64,000 bases of DNA from Thozetella sp. PMI_491 (GCA_021432635.1 MU270020.1:633924-697923); one strand, 5' to 3'. Positions 48,741-60,727 are shown, counted from the first letter of the stretch. Notes: generated from the sequence alone by a model not told the origin. A program made the numbers and translations.

Positions 48741-49835
48741 ATGTCCCAACTCGCGACGGAGACCGATGTCTCGACATCATCTACCGTCCCGCCGCCGCAA
48801 GACGAATCGGGGGGTAGTGGCAGCGGTAGCGGCAGTGTAGGAAGCCCTCCACCCCCGCCGGTCCCCTCTACAGACCCGGCGCTCCTCGAGACCAAGCCCT
48901 TGGATGGCGAGGTCATCTCGCCGCGCCTAATCCCGCACGATGACGTCTTCAAGATCCCCCCTCTGACCGCCCTCAAGCTGCTCGGCGCAGAGATGGAGGC
49001 TCTGGTGAACGCCACCGGCGATATCCCGCCCACGCCGCCGCCCAGGAGCCCTACCATGCCTAATATGCGGGGCATGCAGGCCGAGAAGGAGAGCATCGTG
49101 CGCTCGCACTCAGAGAGGAGCCTTCAGAGGCTACGGGAGCTGGCCATGAGCGCCGATGCTGCGGAAGCGCGCGCGGCGACGCCTGATGCTAATCCCGACA
49201 AGACGACCACGGAAGACCCCTGCCTCCCTGTCCCCCAGCCTATCGACGGGGTGCGGCTACGCGCGTCCACCCCGCGGCCCCCGCGGTCCCCCAGGCCGGA
49301 GCTGCACCTGGAGACGACAAAGGAGCCCTACATCATCATTGGCGACAACTCGCAGCCGCTGAACCTCCAGCACAGCGCCATCACGCGCAAATTCTATTCG
49401 AAAGCCCCGCCCCCTATCTCTATCTTAGACTACCTCCTGCGTATCCATCGCTTCTGCCCCATGTCCACCGCAGTGTACCTAGCCGCGTCTCTCTACATCC
49501 ATCGGTTGGCCGTCCAGGAGCGCGCCATCGCCGTGACCAAGAGGAACGCGCACCGCCTGCTCTTGGCCGGCCTCCGGGTCGCGATGAAGGCGCTGGAGGA
49601 TCTGTCATACCCGCACAGCAAGTTCGCCAAAGTCGGCGGCGTAAGCGAGACGGAGCTCGCGAGGCTCGAGATCAGCTTCTGCTTCCTCGCTGGATTCGAG
49701 CTCATGGTGGATGCTGCCGCCCTAGGCAGCCAGTGGGAGATGCTAAGGCAGGGAAGCAAGGGCTGGGGCACCCTCGACAAGCCAGCTGGGGGCATCGGCC
49801 CGCTGAAGCTGGATCGACGACCAAGAGGTGGGTGA
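48741..49835 (+). CDS. Pho80-like cyclin
   Basis: A 364-aa protein with a PHO80-type cyclin box at about 219-325, in the order ISILDYLLRIHRFCPMS, YLAASLYIHRL, NAHRLLLAGLRVAMKALEDL, and SETELARLEISFCFLAGFEL. Such cyclins partner Pho85-type CDKs in phosphate and nutrient signalling and glycogen metabolism. The N-terminal 200 residues are Ser/Pro-rich and low in order, with several SP/TP sites. The frame is open from a TTG, so I start at the first ATG, 48741 (MSQLATETDV). A GAGGTGGGT string just before the stop could be a splice donor to a short last exon, but no convincing acceptor was found. The exact Pcl subtype is unknown. Confidence 0.9.
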   Translation: MSQLATETDVSTSSTVPPPQDESGGSGSGSGSVGSPPPPPVPSTDPALLETKPLDGEVISPRLIPHDDVFKIPPLTALKLLGAEMEALVNATGDIPPTPPPRSPTMPNMRGMQAEKESIVRSHSERSLQRLRELAMSADAAEARAATPDANPDKTTTEDPCLPVPQPIDGVRLRASTPRPPRSPRPELHLETTKEPYIIIGDNSQPLNLQHSAITRKFYSKAPPPISILDYLLRIHRFCPMSTAVYLAASLYIHRLAVQERAIAVTKRNAHRLLLAGLRVAMKALEDLSYPHSKFAKVGGVSETELARLEISFCFLAGFELMVDAAALGSQWEMLRQGSKGWGTLDKPAGGIGPLKLDRRPRGG

Positions 49836-50681
49836 TCGTACGCTCGTGGTGCCTGTGTCGAAATCGCCATGCGTAGTAGATGTCGTTGCCGTCATTGCTC
49901 GTGACCTACCGATATCTCGAACCTTCTGGCGGTAACTGTGAAAGCCGGGGCGCTGGCCTCGAGGCGCTTACCCTGCTCTGGCCTCCCAAGTTGTGCGAAC
50001 TCAGTCTCTCGGAGACAAGCCTATCCTGTTGCTCCAATCCTGTTGCTCCACGTGGACTCATCCAGAGCTGTAGTACTGTGGTAAATGGCGTGCAAAACAA
50101 GCATTGGGAGGTGGGTTATTTGTTGCACTTCTATACAGTCTAGAGAGGCCCCTAGACTGCACCGGGCTGAGCGCATTCATCTTCCTGGGTTATACGGCAT
50201 GGCGGCGGCGGGTTGAATTTAGGCATACCTTAGCGTTCCTTTGTATGGGATCTAATCAGGCGTATCATCACATCGCATCATCATCCTCGTCTCGTCTTTG
50301 CCCTTTGTCTCGCCGATAGTAGAACCGCAATGCAACGTCATAGGTAGGTTGCGAACGGTCGGCCGTGGGTTGGTGTCACAGCGATAAGGAATTTGTATCA
50401 ATCGCAACTCTCTGTGCCCCTGACATACTCCGACCCGGTTGATTGATTAGTGGCCGTTTGGAGTCCCGGCCGCTGGGGGAGTCCCGGTTGCTTGGGAAGC
50501 CGGTTATGCAAACCGAACTGAGGATCGCGTGTGTTGGAGATAGCTATGCGTTATCGATAGTGGCCGGAATGCTGCAACGAGGGGTCTAAGCCGTCCCCGG
50601 AAGGTCGCGTAGGCAGGAGCGCTGCCCCACCTGCATCCAGCTTGCCCCGCACCTGTACGTAGCACAGTCGAAGCTTAGAGC
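49836..50681. other. intergenic region, no gene seen
   Basis: This region is the 3' flank of the cyclin and the promoter of the aminopeptidase gene. Only short chance frames occur. No repeat or RNA gene is recognised. Confidence 0.55.
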
Positions 50682-52352
50682 ATGCGCTTCTCGCCGGCGT
50701 CCACCACGCCCTATTTAAGCCGAGCTCTCCCATCCATGCCGCCGCTCCGCTTTCCCACTTCGGCCGCAGTCCCCAGGATACGGGCCTTCTTTCATCCCAG
50801 CAATCTAGGCGCACGATATCTCCGCACGATGGCCATCCCCGACTTCGAGGCAGTCCTCAAGGGCAAGTACCCCGCCAAAGCCCACGCGAAGCGGGTTGCC
50901 GACTACATCCGGGAGAAGATTCCCGGTGCGAGCGGCGTGCTGTACCTCGAGAGCCGGTCGACCAAGCTGCTCGAAGATAACGATGAGGCCGAGCCCTTTA
51001 GGTACAGAGACCGAGGAGCTTCCTAAGCTGGGCAGACCGCCCTCAGGAGCACGATGCTGACGATGCGACCGCGCCAGGCAACGCCGCTTCTTCTACTACC
51101 TCACCGGCGCCCCCCTAGCTGATTCGCAGCTCACCTACGATATCGACTCCTCTAAGCTGACCCTCTTCGTCCCTCCTATCGACCCCGAGCATGTGATGTG
51201 GGCTGGCCTCCCTCCCACCCCGGAGGAGCTTCTTGCGAAGTACGACATCGACGAGGTTAAGTACGCGACAGAGCTTAACGCTAGCCTTGCGCACGTGAGC
51301 TCGGGCAAGAAGACGACAGTCTTCGCTATCGCCGAGCAGGTCTCGGATCACGTCACATTCCTCGAGTTCGAGAACAAGGACTTCACCGTGCTGAAGAAGG
51401 CGATCGAGGACACGCGCGTGGTCAAGGACGAGTACGAGATCGCAATGATGGCCAAGGCGAACGAGGTGAGCAGCGCGGCGCACTACAAGGTTCTGGAGAA
51501 GGTCAAGCACGTCGCGAACGAGCGCGAACTGGAGGCCGTGTTCCTGGGCCACTGCATTGCCAACGGTGCCCGGGAGCAGGCCTACCACAGCATCGTGGCG
51601 TCTGGGCGGGCGGCCGCGACGCTGCACTACACGCCCAACAACGCCCCTATGGGCGGCAAGCTCAACCTGCTTCTTGATGCTGGCTCCGAGTGGAACTGCT
51701 ATGCCTCGGACATCACGAGGACGTTCCCCATCAATGGCAAGTTCACGCCCGAGAGCCGGGCCATCTACGACATCGTGCTCAAGATGCAGCTCGACTGCAT
51801 CGCGATGCTGAAGGAAGGCGTCAAGTGGGACGACGTGCACGTGCTAGCGCATAAGATCGCTATCGACGGGCTGCTGGAGCTGGGCGTGCTGCAGGGCGAC
51901 AAGGACGAGATCTTCACGAAGCGGACGAGTAACGCCTTCTTCCCGCACGGCCTGGGCCACTACCTCGGCATGGACACCCACGACACGGGTGGCAATGCTA
52001 ACTACAGCGACCCGGACCCCATGTTCCGGTATCTCCGCGTCCGGGGCACCCTGCCGGCGGGCAGCGTCATCACGGTCGAGCCAGGCGTTTACTTCTCCGA
52101 GTTCCTGATCGCGCCGTATCTGAAGGACCCGGAGCACAGCAAGTACATCAACAAGGAGATCCTGGACAAGTACTGGGACGTTGGTGGTGTGAGGTAAGTT
52201 TTTCCGATAACCTTCGTCCCGCCTGGTCAGTTCCTGACGCTCACAAACTCAGAATCGAGGACAATCTGGTCATCACCAAAGACGGATCGGATAACTTGAC
52301 CACCGCCGTGAAGGACCCCGTGGAACTGGAGAAGATTATCGCCTCTAGCTAA
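50682..52352 (+). CDS. pepP-like: Xaa-Pro aminopeptidase, M24B family (fungal PEPP type)
   Basis: Removes N-terminal residues preceding proline, using two metal ions. Exons are 50682-51001, 51078-52193 and 52253-52352, 511 aa. Introns are 76 and 59 nt with GTACAG/GCTGAC/CAG and GTAAGT/CTGAC/CAG signals. An N-terminal aminopeptidase-P-like domain (about 55-235) precedes the pita-bread catalytic domain. All five M24 metal ligands are present: Asp307, Asp318, His397, Glu441 and Glu481. The last comes from the third exon, which supports that splice. From the internal ATG at 50829 ([17 protein letters not shown]) the protein is 462 aa, typical of the family. The extra 49 residues are Arg/Ser/Pro-rich without acids, so the upstream start may give a mitochondrial form. 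Confidence 0.94.
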
Positions 52353-52645
52353 AGTGTGGGTGTGGGGCTGAGTATTACAGAGTCACATGAGGGCCCTATA
52401 CATCGCTGATTGGGGCGGATAATGATGACGCCTGCGGGCAATGAATGATAGACGTCCTATACTAACCGGGTATCATTTCCGGCCTTCATAGAAGCCGTGA
52501 TTTAACTGAGCTTGGTTCTATGGCCGTCTTACGAACAAGAAAACTCCGACATCTCTCCAGCTGGAGTATATCCATGTGTTGCATGCTGCATCCTCGAGGA
52601 AGGTCCTCCTGATGTCGAACGTAAGCACAACCTACATGCGTTATC

Positions 52646-54321
52646 CTAATATGTGAAGCGGAAGCCCTCCTAAGGTTTCCTGTCAGCGGTGTTGGGTTTT
52701 GATACCGGAGGGAAACGTACCGTCTTCTCTAAAATCCGTGGGCCACTCTTTTGCGCTCTGTTGGCAAAGTAGAAGTGTATCGACAGAGCAGCCACCAAAG
52801 AGATGAGACCGATGTGGGATCTAGTTTCCTGGTTAGCCACGGTTATTTCGAGGAAGGCCAGCATGACACGTACCCGATGGAGACCCAGACGGCTGTAACA
52901 TATCGGGGCGCTTCGTTGTTCCGGACGATGAAGCTGCCCGCGATACCGCCAGCTCCGTTGAGCGCGGTGCATGCCGCAGCGGTAAAGACGCGCTTCCATT
53001 GGCTGTGGGACGGTTAGACTAGAATGTCTCTATAGGGCACGGGGAACCACTCGACGTACCCAACAATGTTGTTCGCCTGGTACGCGCTCAAGGCGGCCCA
53101 GTTTGCAACGTAGGCCCCGGTGGCCAGGAAGACGCCAACATAGCGCGCCACCGGATCGGACGCAAACCCAAGCATGCAAAATCCAGTAATCAGACACATG
53201 GCGTTGAAGGTGATGATGGGCCCGCGGATCCGGAACCGGTCAGCCACCCACGACGAAATGATGACTGGCACCACCGCCCAGTAGTAGGGCGGAGCGGAGA
53301 GGATGATGGCCATGTCGGACGAATAACCTATGCCGTCCTGCAGGATGATGGGCACGAAGTAGGCCAGCGCCGTCGACACGAGATTCTGTAGGAAGAAGAG
53401 ACAGGCGAACACCCAGACTTTGGGGTCCAAGGCGTGCACCAGGATCTTGCTGAAGGCAAACGGATCGATCAAGGCATCGCCGCGGTCCTTGTGAATCCGC
53501 GAGGTTGCAATGGCGCTCTCCTCCGGGGTCAGGAACCAGAAGCTGCGGTGCGCGTTCTCGGGGAAGTCAACCATCCACCAGTAAGTGGCGACGCCGAGGA
53601 CGCAGGTGCAGACACCCTGTACGATAAACATCCAGCGCCAGCCCTCGAGCCCCGAGCGACCGTCGAGCTGGTTGAGGCCGTAGTTGACCAGGCTGCCGGT
53701 CGCCAGCACGATAACCTCGCCACTCTGCATGAAGGCGAAGCGCAGCTGCTGCTCCTCGCGCGTGTACCACGCGCTGATCAGGTAAGTAAGGCCCGGGTAG
53801 ATGCCGCTCATGGCGGCGCCGAGGAGGATTCGCAGCACGATCATCTGCTGCCAGGTGTGGATGAAGCCGGTGCACAGGGTGATGAGGCCAAAGAGCACCG
53901 TGATGGTGGCGAACCACACCCGCGGGCCAAAGGTGCGCACGGCGATGGTCGACGGCAGCTGGAAGGCGATGCTCGATACGGTGAAGATGAAGATGGACAC
54001 GGAGAAGCGGTTGCCCTCGCCGAGGCCCAGGTCCGACAGCATCGACGTCACCGACGCGCTCGAGATAACGCCGCTGTCGAGCAAGTTCAGGCTGCAGAGG
54101 ATGCCGGCGATGGTGCATAGCCGCAGGTCCACCTTGAGCCGGAGCCGCCGCTTTACCTCAGGGTCGATCGGCTCCGCGAGCGCGTCGGCGAGCGGGAGGT
54201 CATCGGGGACTAGGGCGTCCTCGCCGACCGGTACCCCGATCGAGCCGCGCTCGCACTCCTGCTGCTCGACGCCCTGGCCTTTCTCCTGCGGGCTGGGGAA
54301 GTCCTCCTTCAACGGCGCCAT
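52646..54321 (-). CDS. MFS transporter, ACS (anion:cation symporter) type
   Basis: A twelve-helix symporter of the family that includes yeast Tna1/Dal5, importing organic anions such as nicotinate, allantoate or vitamins; substrate unknown. Minus-strand exons are 54321-53060, 53002-52874, 52820-52721 and 52669-52646, 504 aa. Introns are 57, 53 and 51 nt. The joins restore NNIVGQWKRVFTAAA and VWVSIGSHIGLISL. The 24-nt last exon gives EGFRFTY-stop, a C-terminal ending typical of this clade. Other marks are the first helix LNLLDSGVISSASV and GAAMSGIYPGLTYLISAWY. An ATG at 54381 would add a basic leader of 20 residues; I prefer 54321. It converges with the aminopeptidase gene, 293 bp apart. Confidence 0.92.
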
Positions 54322-55615
54322 GTTACAAGGTCTGGGGAGCGGTATTTCTTGAGCGTGCAAGCTTTTTCTTCTTATCTTCACTGGGTCCTGGGATCAAGCG
54401 TGGGCAAGGGTCGCACGCATGAGGTGGCGGGTAATATAGACGGCGCGCGCGGAGGAAGCCCCTCTTCTCGCTTTTCCGAATGTCTCACAAACGCCTCTTT
54501 GTTGAGTCCCTTTCGCGCTTTCTCGCGGGCGCTATGACTGAGCACCGCCAAAAGCTTCCACGACCGTCTCTAGAAGCCGACTAAGGGGGATATATAAGCA
54601 TGACTTAGCCGGGCCCCGGGCGGCGGAGCTGCCGGGGTCGACCCTCCTTCGGGAAGGCGGGTAAGGTCGTGGGAAAGTTTTCGGCAACGTTAATAATTGT
54701 GCCCTGCACCTATGGATTCGCAATGCCGTGCGCCGACGCTAGGCTGCTTTGTGGGGGTGCAAGGCGATTGCAACATGGCGCTGAGTGGTGCTGGCCCTGC
54801 CGACGGGTGGACCAGGGCCAGGTCCCGTTCAGGGTTCTGGCCTTGTCTTTGCAGAGGGAGAGGGAGAGGCCCGCTGTTGATCGCGAGCCGCCGTCCGATC
54901 CCGCTCCCACTCCCCTGTTAGGTATCGGATTCGGTCGGATTCGAATCGGGTCGGCGTGTCGCCCTACCCGCGCTGGCGGTGGGTTCCATTATAGGCTGCA
55001 CATGCACTGTTACGCATGCGCGCCTTGGGAAATACAACCCCTCCTACCTGGCCTCGGCCCTTCCTCCTACCCTTCGCCTCTTGGCAGCGTTCATGATGCT
55101 CTTCTTCGCCCAGTCTCGACGCCCGTCGTTGTTAGTCAGCCTAGAGTAGGGTGGCATAGCACGCGGACAAGGTGTCTTTCCATAGGCCAGAGAAGAAGTT
55201 TACCTCCTAGAAGGGCAGTCCGGGGCGATTATTAGCCGTATTACCCCTAGGCCGCATACCCAGCGTCGTCTCGTGCCCGGTAACCGCGAAGACACGTCTT
55301 GACCGTTAGCGAGCCAGCATACGAGAGGCTATCTACAGCTAGAATGCTATGCGCGAGACAGTTGCCTGCCTCTTATCCGCGGGCTGTCGTTGGTGAGAGT
55401 CGCTTGGACCACCGTCTGGAGGCCTTGGCGCTGTATACCACCCAACACCTATATTCTACATCGTATGCTCACGAGTGGTGGTCGTGAAGCTCGCGCTAAA
55501 AATTCGGCACAATGGGGTAACATGCGTTGTTTGGGGGACTATATACACCGGATCCGGCTCGTTAGGTGTGCTGCCCAAGCACGATAGAAGCTGCAACTAT
55601 GAAACCCTTGCTGTC
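54322..55615. other. intergenic region, no gene seen
   Basis: This is the promoter of the ACS transporter (a TATATAAG string near 54590-54598 on the plus strand) and the 3' flank of the protease. No credible reading frame, RNA gene or repeat was found. Confidence 0.5.
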
Positions 55616-57078
55616 CTACAGTCGCTTGTCCTTGTTGTCATCCTTGGCGGTGTCCTCTGGCGGTGACACAAGTTTCTTATTGGCAAACCCCAGCTTCCTG
55701 TTGCCGGAGTCAAAGACGACGAATTGCGCTTTCAGCAAAACGTCGCCGAAGACCGAGAAGGGGATTCCTTCTGAGCTCTGCATGCCTCCGTAGCAGAACA
55801 GCGGATCGTTGGCTAGCGGCCCGGCGTTTAAGTAGTAGCCTGGGACGGTGCCCAGGTACTCGCCAAAGCTAAATGTGAAGTCCGGCAGCGTATTGGCGCA
55901 GGGATAGACCCACGCGGCCCGATTTAGGTCGAAGACGGCACCTTGCACGAGGCCGTAGAACTCTACGAACACGGGGCTGGGCACGAGCATGAGCGTCGTG
56001 CCCGTGTCCACAATGGTGGTGAAGGGAAGCTTGGTCATATTCTTGGCCGTTGGCTTCGGACCGATATCGAAGCTCTCTACCGTGAACTGCCAGTAGATGC
56101 TGTTGTCCTCGATCGGCGCGTAGTGAATCGAGCCAGTGTACTCGGTCTTGTCGATGAAGCCAAAGTTGTAGTTGCCAGGGCTCCCATGCTTCAGATTTGC
56201 CGTGAACAGCGGTTTCTCCAGCGAGTCGCGAACGTTGTCCATAAAGGTCAGGCTCTTATTGGGCTGTATCATGTTGCCTATGCTCTGGCCAAGCCCGAGC
56301 AGGCCCGAGGAAAACGGGTCCTTTGTGAAGGCGCGTGAGATCCAGGTGGCGGTCTCGATGGACTGCTCGGGGAAGCTGATGTCTCCAAGTTTCACCACGT
56401 CCGTCCAGACATTGCCGGTCGCGTTCGACCCATCGCCATACTTGATCTTCCAATGAGATCCCTTCGCTAGCTTTGCGGTGCTTGAGTGTTCCGGATGGTA
56501 CACGTCCTGGCCGTTCAGGCTATTAACAGGAGTCTCGGAGGATACTACCCAGCTGGAGTGAAGGTAAGTATGTATAATGACGTAAGGCTTGTAGATAGGC
56601 GTGGCTCACAAATCCGCGGACCCTGTGTCTAGATCCATATAGAGCAACTGCGGAGGGGTGCCTATCAAAACCGGCACAAGATACTCAAAGTCGTGGTTGA
56701 AGGGTGAAACAGCCTTCACGGTACCAACTACGGTTCCTTCTAAGATCTCATTATTAGATAGGAGTTGGTCCTAGCAAGGTGGTGGAGAATCATACGCTTC
56801 TTCGGTACCGGCTTCTTTGACGGGCTGACCTTGGCGGCGTATCGGAGCTCCGGGCTCAAGGGCACGTTGAACTTGGTGAAGGCCCGTACCATCAGCTCAA
56901 CTCCATCGAGCCGCTCATATTGTTCGTTCTTGACTTGGCTTAGAGTGAAAGTATTCTGGGCGGCTCTTTGGGCCGTGTCGACCGACTCACGCGAATCTAT
57001 CGCGGATGGCGCCGCGCCAGTCGTGGGTAGCAAGGGGAGCAGGCTCCCCCATAATGTAAGTAACTGGCACGCTCGCAT
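55616..57078 (-). CDS. secreted pepsin-like aspartic protease (A1 family)
   Basis: Exons on the minus strand are 57078-56796, 56739-56610 and 56552-55616, encoding 449 aa. The two introns (56 and 57 nt) use GTATGA/CTAAT/TAG and GTGAGC/CAG signals. A signal peptide (about 1-22, ending TTGAAP) is followed by a propeptide to about residue 95 that ends in a basic KKPVPKK stretch. The mature enzyme follows. Both catalytic sites are present: DTGSAD (Asp132) and VDTGTTL (Asp320), and the flap region lies around IKYGDGS. Splicing of intron 2 restores DTGSADFWV. The C-terminus is charged (DDNKDKRL) with no GPI signal, so a soluble secreted or vacuolar enzyme is likely. Confidence 0.93.
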
Positions 57079-58029
57079 GACGATCGAGAGGTAGTTTCCT
57101 AGAAGGTAAAATAGAGTTACTGGCCGGCAATCCTTCGCTTAGAGAAGTGCAACTGCAACATGCCCAAGCAGGAAGTTAAGGAGGTATTATAGAAGCTGCG
57201 CCAAGCCGGGGTACGGATATTCAAATAAAGCCCGACCCGCCGGGCAAGTCTAGAATGCGTCTCTGCGAATGGTAAATAGGTACGAAGAGTTTGTTACAAC
57301 CGATTACATGGTGCCTTCGTCTGCTTAAAGATCCCTCGGCGCCCGAGATCCCTGGTCAGGAGGCCCCTCGACGCGTTTCATTGAGACAACCTGGCATTCA
57401 ACGTGGGACGGATCGGCGACAACTCTTCGCCTAGATTCCTCTATGCCTCGCTTGTGGTTGCCTCTCCCCTTTTTTGAGGTTTCAACAGGTATGAAGGAGC
57501 GCCGTTGGGGTCTCCGCTCCAGTCTGAGGCACGCGCCGTCCACAAGGGCGGATGAGCGGCTGGGAGACACGCGCCGAGCCCAACCAGACGATTGGGCCCG
57601 GTTCAACTTACCAGCTGAGAGAGGGCCAAGGCGAGAGAGGAATGAAATTCAGCACATAATGATTCATAGTCTCGTCTGCCCAAGAAACTGGGCGGGCCAA
57701 GACTACCGGTAGGTCCCTTTGTGATTTAAACAGCATCGCTTGCTTCTCGGCTACCGGGCAACCCGCCGATCTTGACTCATCGCGGGGCCACCTCAGCCTC
57801 CCATCAATATAGATACTTGTACATTCCGCGTGGAATCGCACTGACGTAGTGTGGCTTTACCAACCCTCAATCGACTAAGGGGCTGCGGCAAGCTCGGGAT
57901 TGCTTCTAGCCTTCTAGGGGCATTCGCCGGACTCCCTGAGTCGGTCGCCGATGATTCTGCATGCAAGAACAAGGCTTCTCCGCACTTGCATTCTATCCCA
58001 TAGCATCCAAAAAATAAAGATTGCGCCCT

Positions 58030-58805
58030 TCAGTTGCACGGTGTCCCACATCGGCCGGTACTTTTGGACAGTGACATTGTAACCGAAACTCGCGATTCGA
58101 ACTCGGGTAGCCGCCGATGCTCGATGGAATCCTGCGAGGCCAGATTCCGGCGGCGTATGCGCGTTCTGAAGTGCAACGCCTCAGGCGCGACAAGGACTGC
58201 GTCCACAAAAGCTATCTCTTCAACTTCCCGCATGTCCTCGAGCATGGCGTGAAGAGCCGCCGTAGGGCGCACCATGACTTCCAGGTATGCCCGCTGCCTC
58301 GGACTGAGCTCCTGATATTGGTCCATTAATTGGGGAAAGAGCTCGTCCGGGTCATTCATTGTGTTTCCCAGCGACGAAATTTCCTGCAAGAGTTGGGGTC
58401 GTAGACATAAAGGCACTCGTGCGAAGCGTGCTTAACCTCATTTCTGATGGTGAGGTAATTTGGGGCGAATCTGCTGACAGTTTGGCTCCTTAGCCGCCGC
58501 AAAGTTGGCGCACCGAGGCGAGCAGGAGACGGCGCGGCAGATGTTGTGCCGACATCTGGCTCGGCCGGCGGCATTGATGAAGGCAGGATATCGAAAGGCT
58601 CGTCAATTTGGAGAGATACGACAGGGCTCCGTCCAGCGAGCTGGGCGACAGATTGGGCGAGCTTCATCAAAGCACGAAGCTGAGACTTTTGCCTGCATGT
58701 CTCCGGCCGGACATTGTAAGTGAAGCTCAAGAAGTTGAGGCGTGGGAGGGAAAGTCTATCCAGGCTATTGGCCGTCTCTGATGGGCAGTTCAGATGACGG
58801 TACAT
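58030..58805 (-). other. unrecognised, possibly frameshifted coding remnant
   Basis: Two overlapping minus-strand frames follow each other: 58805-58356 (149 codons) and 58416-58030 (128 codons, with an internal ATG at 58359, MNDPDELFPQL). Their translations look more protein-like than surrounding frames. Examples are SQLRALMKLAQSVAQLA, and a predicted helical segment around QELSPRQRAYLEVMV and LHAMLEDMREVEEIAF. They are one base out of register. The only splice pair between them would make a 23-nt intron, too short. It may be a broken gene or two short genes. I recognise no family. Confidence 0.3.
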
Positions 58806-59527
58806 GCGTTTTACTAAGAGAACTTGACTTCACAATGCTCGATGCCTAACTGGGAGTGCTCCTCCTAGTCGGCAAGTCGCGGGATACCGAGGTGAAGCAC
58901 CAATGACTCAGGATCCGGCACCAGAGCCAGCAGATAGAATGCGAGTCTGGGGAGCACGTCGGGCATTAAAAAGGAGAGAGACCGGACAAATGGCAGCACC
59001 GGAAGCGAGCGAATAGAGAGTCTCCGGGCGCACCGAGAAAAACATCTCCGCTTTTTACCTGCGTGACGTGGGATGGTACCTCGATCGTCCCCCGCAGGCC
59101 CGCTGTCCTCATGTCCGGACCTTGGTTCCAGTTCGCGAGCTCCATGAAGATCGAATGGATCTAGCTCACACAGCTCACGGACATGCTATACTGGCCATCC
59201 AACCGATCCGCGCGCGGACAGGCTCCCTTGGGACAGTCCACTTAGCACGTTCTGGTCGGAAAGAATGGCAGAGACGGTGTATTTCAGAGAAACATCGTGT
59301 GTCGTGGTTTGGACTGTTGTTTTCGGCCTGATAAGGACTGTAGTTTTCAGCAGTCTGAACCACCCTAGTATATACATCATAGTACGGCGCTATATACCTA
59401 GTTATATTCACTATATCTATATCGTATATAACATCCTCTAAACGCTGTTATTGACTCCAGGCTTTCAACAATATCGTATGAGTCAACAATCCGGACTCGG
59501 ATACAATACAGAAATAAAGATATAATG

Positions 59528-59734
59528 GCCATCACGTTCGGCTTGTTCGCCGTATAACTGAGTCTTTGTGTAGCCGGACTTAGTTTGACTAGTATCGTCC
59601 GCTAGGTTTGCGAGAGTGACTTCATCGGGCCCCCATGTATGCGCAAGAATAGTATACTGAGGAACCTGGCTACCGGGTGGGACGATCTCGGGCGGGTTAA
59701 ATCGGTCCGAGCCGTTGTATTCCAGGAGACGTGT
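59528..59734 (-). pseudogene. HET-domain fragment (truncated, start lost)
   Basis: The minus strand encodes RLLEYNGSDRFNPPE, then PQYTILAHTWGPDEVTLAN and YTKTQLYGEQAERDG. This is the beginning of a heterokaryon-incompatibility (HET, PF06985) domain, whose hallmark is YxxLSHTWG. Where intact family members have Met before RLLEY this copy has ACA (59734-59732), so the start is gone. Homology ends abruptly after AERDG, before the conserved WVDTCCIDK block, and a stop follows at about 59483. Only about 70 residues remain. It is on the opposite strand from the neighbouring NLR, so it is not that gene's missing N-terminal domain in place. Confidence 0.75.
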
Positions 59735-60727
59735 AATAGAAGCGTCGTTTGAGTTTAGGACGGAAGCCAGTCCCCACACTGTAGTTCGTTGGAGGAACCT
59801 TGTTTCATGAGAGATCACAATGATAACCCAGCTATATCTATGGCGGGCGGAACCAGACATTCACCGACTATTAGTCGTCTCATCCAGGCCCGGCATCAGG
59901 GTGGCAGTACCCTCAGCCCCCATTCAAGCTAGCGGCGCCCATTGCCTTGTAGTTAGCCGAGACCAAATTAAAGTAGACGAGGCGAGCTTAGCGATGCCTC
60001 AGGATGCACGGTTGTCGGATATAGCAGGTAGATTAACGACAGTATAATGTCTAGATTAGGAATCTGGTCAGACAATCTCTTTCTGTTTTGATGAACTAGC
60101 TATTTTAGACAAGACATATTTATAGGGATTTGCGGGACGGGCAAGAGAAATACGAGACTGTCCTATCATATCCCAACTGAATATATCTGAATCTATATCT
60201 ATATTATTTCATTTCGAGTCCGAATTAAACCGGGTTTATATGTGGCATCAAAGAGGCTCCAACTGCCCATCACCCAAGTACTCTGCCTGACAAGGCTTCG
60301 CTGATATTGAGCTCCTACGACTAATATTGTCCTCAGACGCAATATACCTTTGTGTTCTTGCCGCCATAGGGCGTTGGGACACGTCCTACGCGGTACCTCT
60401 GCGTCTTGCGGAGCGCGTCGGCTATACATCGAAGTTTATTTGCCAGCGGCTGACGGGCGCAAAGTACAGCTGCCAGACAGCCTTTCTGGGTACGTTCTGT
60501 GTAACGATAGCGGTCGGCTGCCTCATGGCTGCCCAACGATACAGGCTAGGCCATTACCAGTCTGCCAATCAAAATCCCTCCGCATTTGGCTAGCATGACA
60601 GGCTGCTGTCAATTCATAAAGTCTACCCAACCTACCCCCGCTTGACGATTGACTGCTCTAGCCACCACCCCCGGCATTCGACGCCCACTCGACAATATTG
60701 GCAATCGTTCATCTCCTAGCTTCGGCC

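Larger units (their letters stand above)
57079..60727. other. gene-poor, partly AT-rich region with broken fragments
   Basis: Between the protease and the NLR lie about 3.6 kb without an intact recognised gene. It includes an unrecognised pair of minus-strand frames (58030-58805), a HET-domain fragment (59528-59734) and AT-rich stretches around 59.33-59.48 kb and 60.05-60.25 kb. Degraded copies and AT-rich patches beside an NLR are typical of fungal repeat-rich, RIP-exposed loci. Confidence 0.55.

Noticed and set aside
60122-60148. P-loop-like translation GICGTGKR in AT-rich DNA before the NLR
   Set aside because: The Ser/Thr after GK is missing, the frame has stops close by on both sides, and no other NACHT motif can be aligned. 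It may be a relic but is too weak to call.
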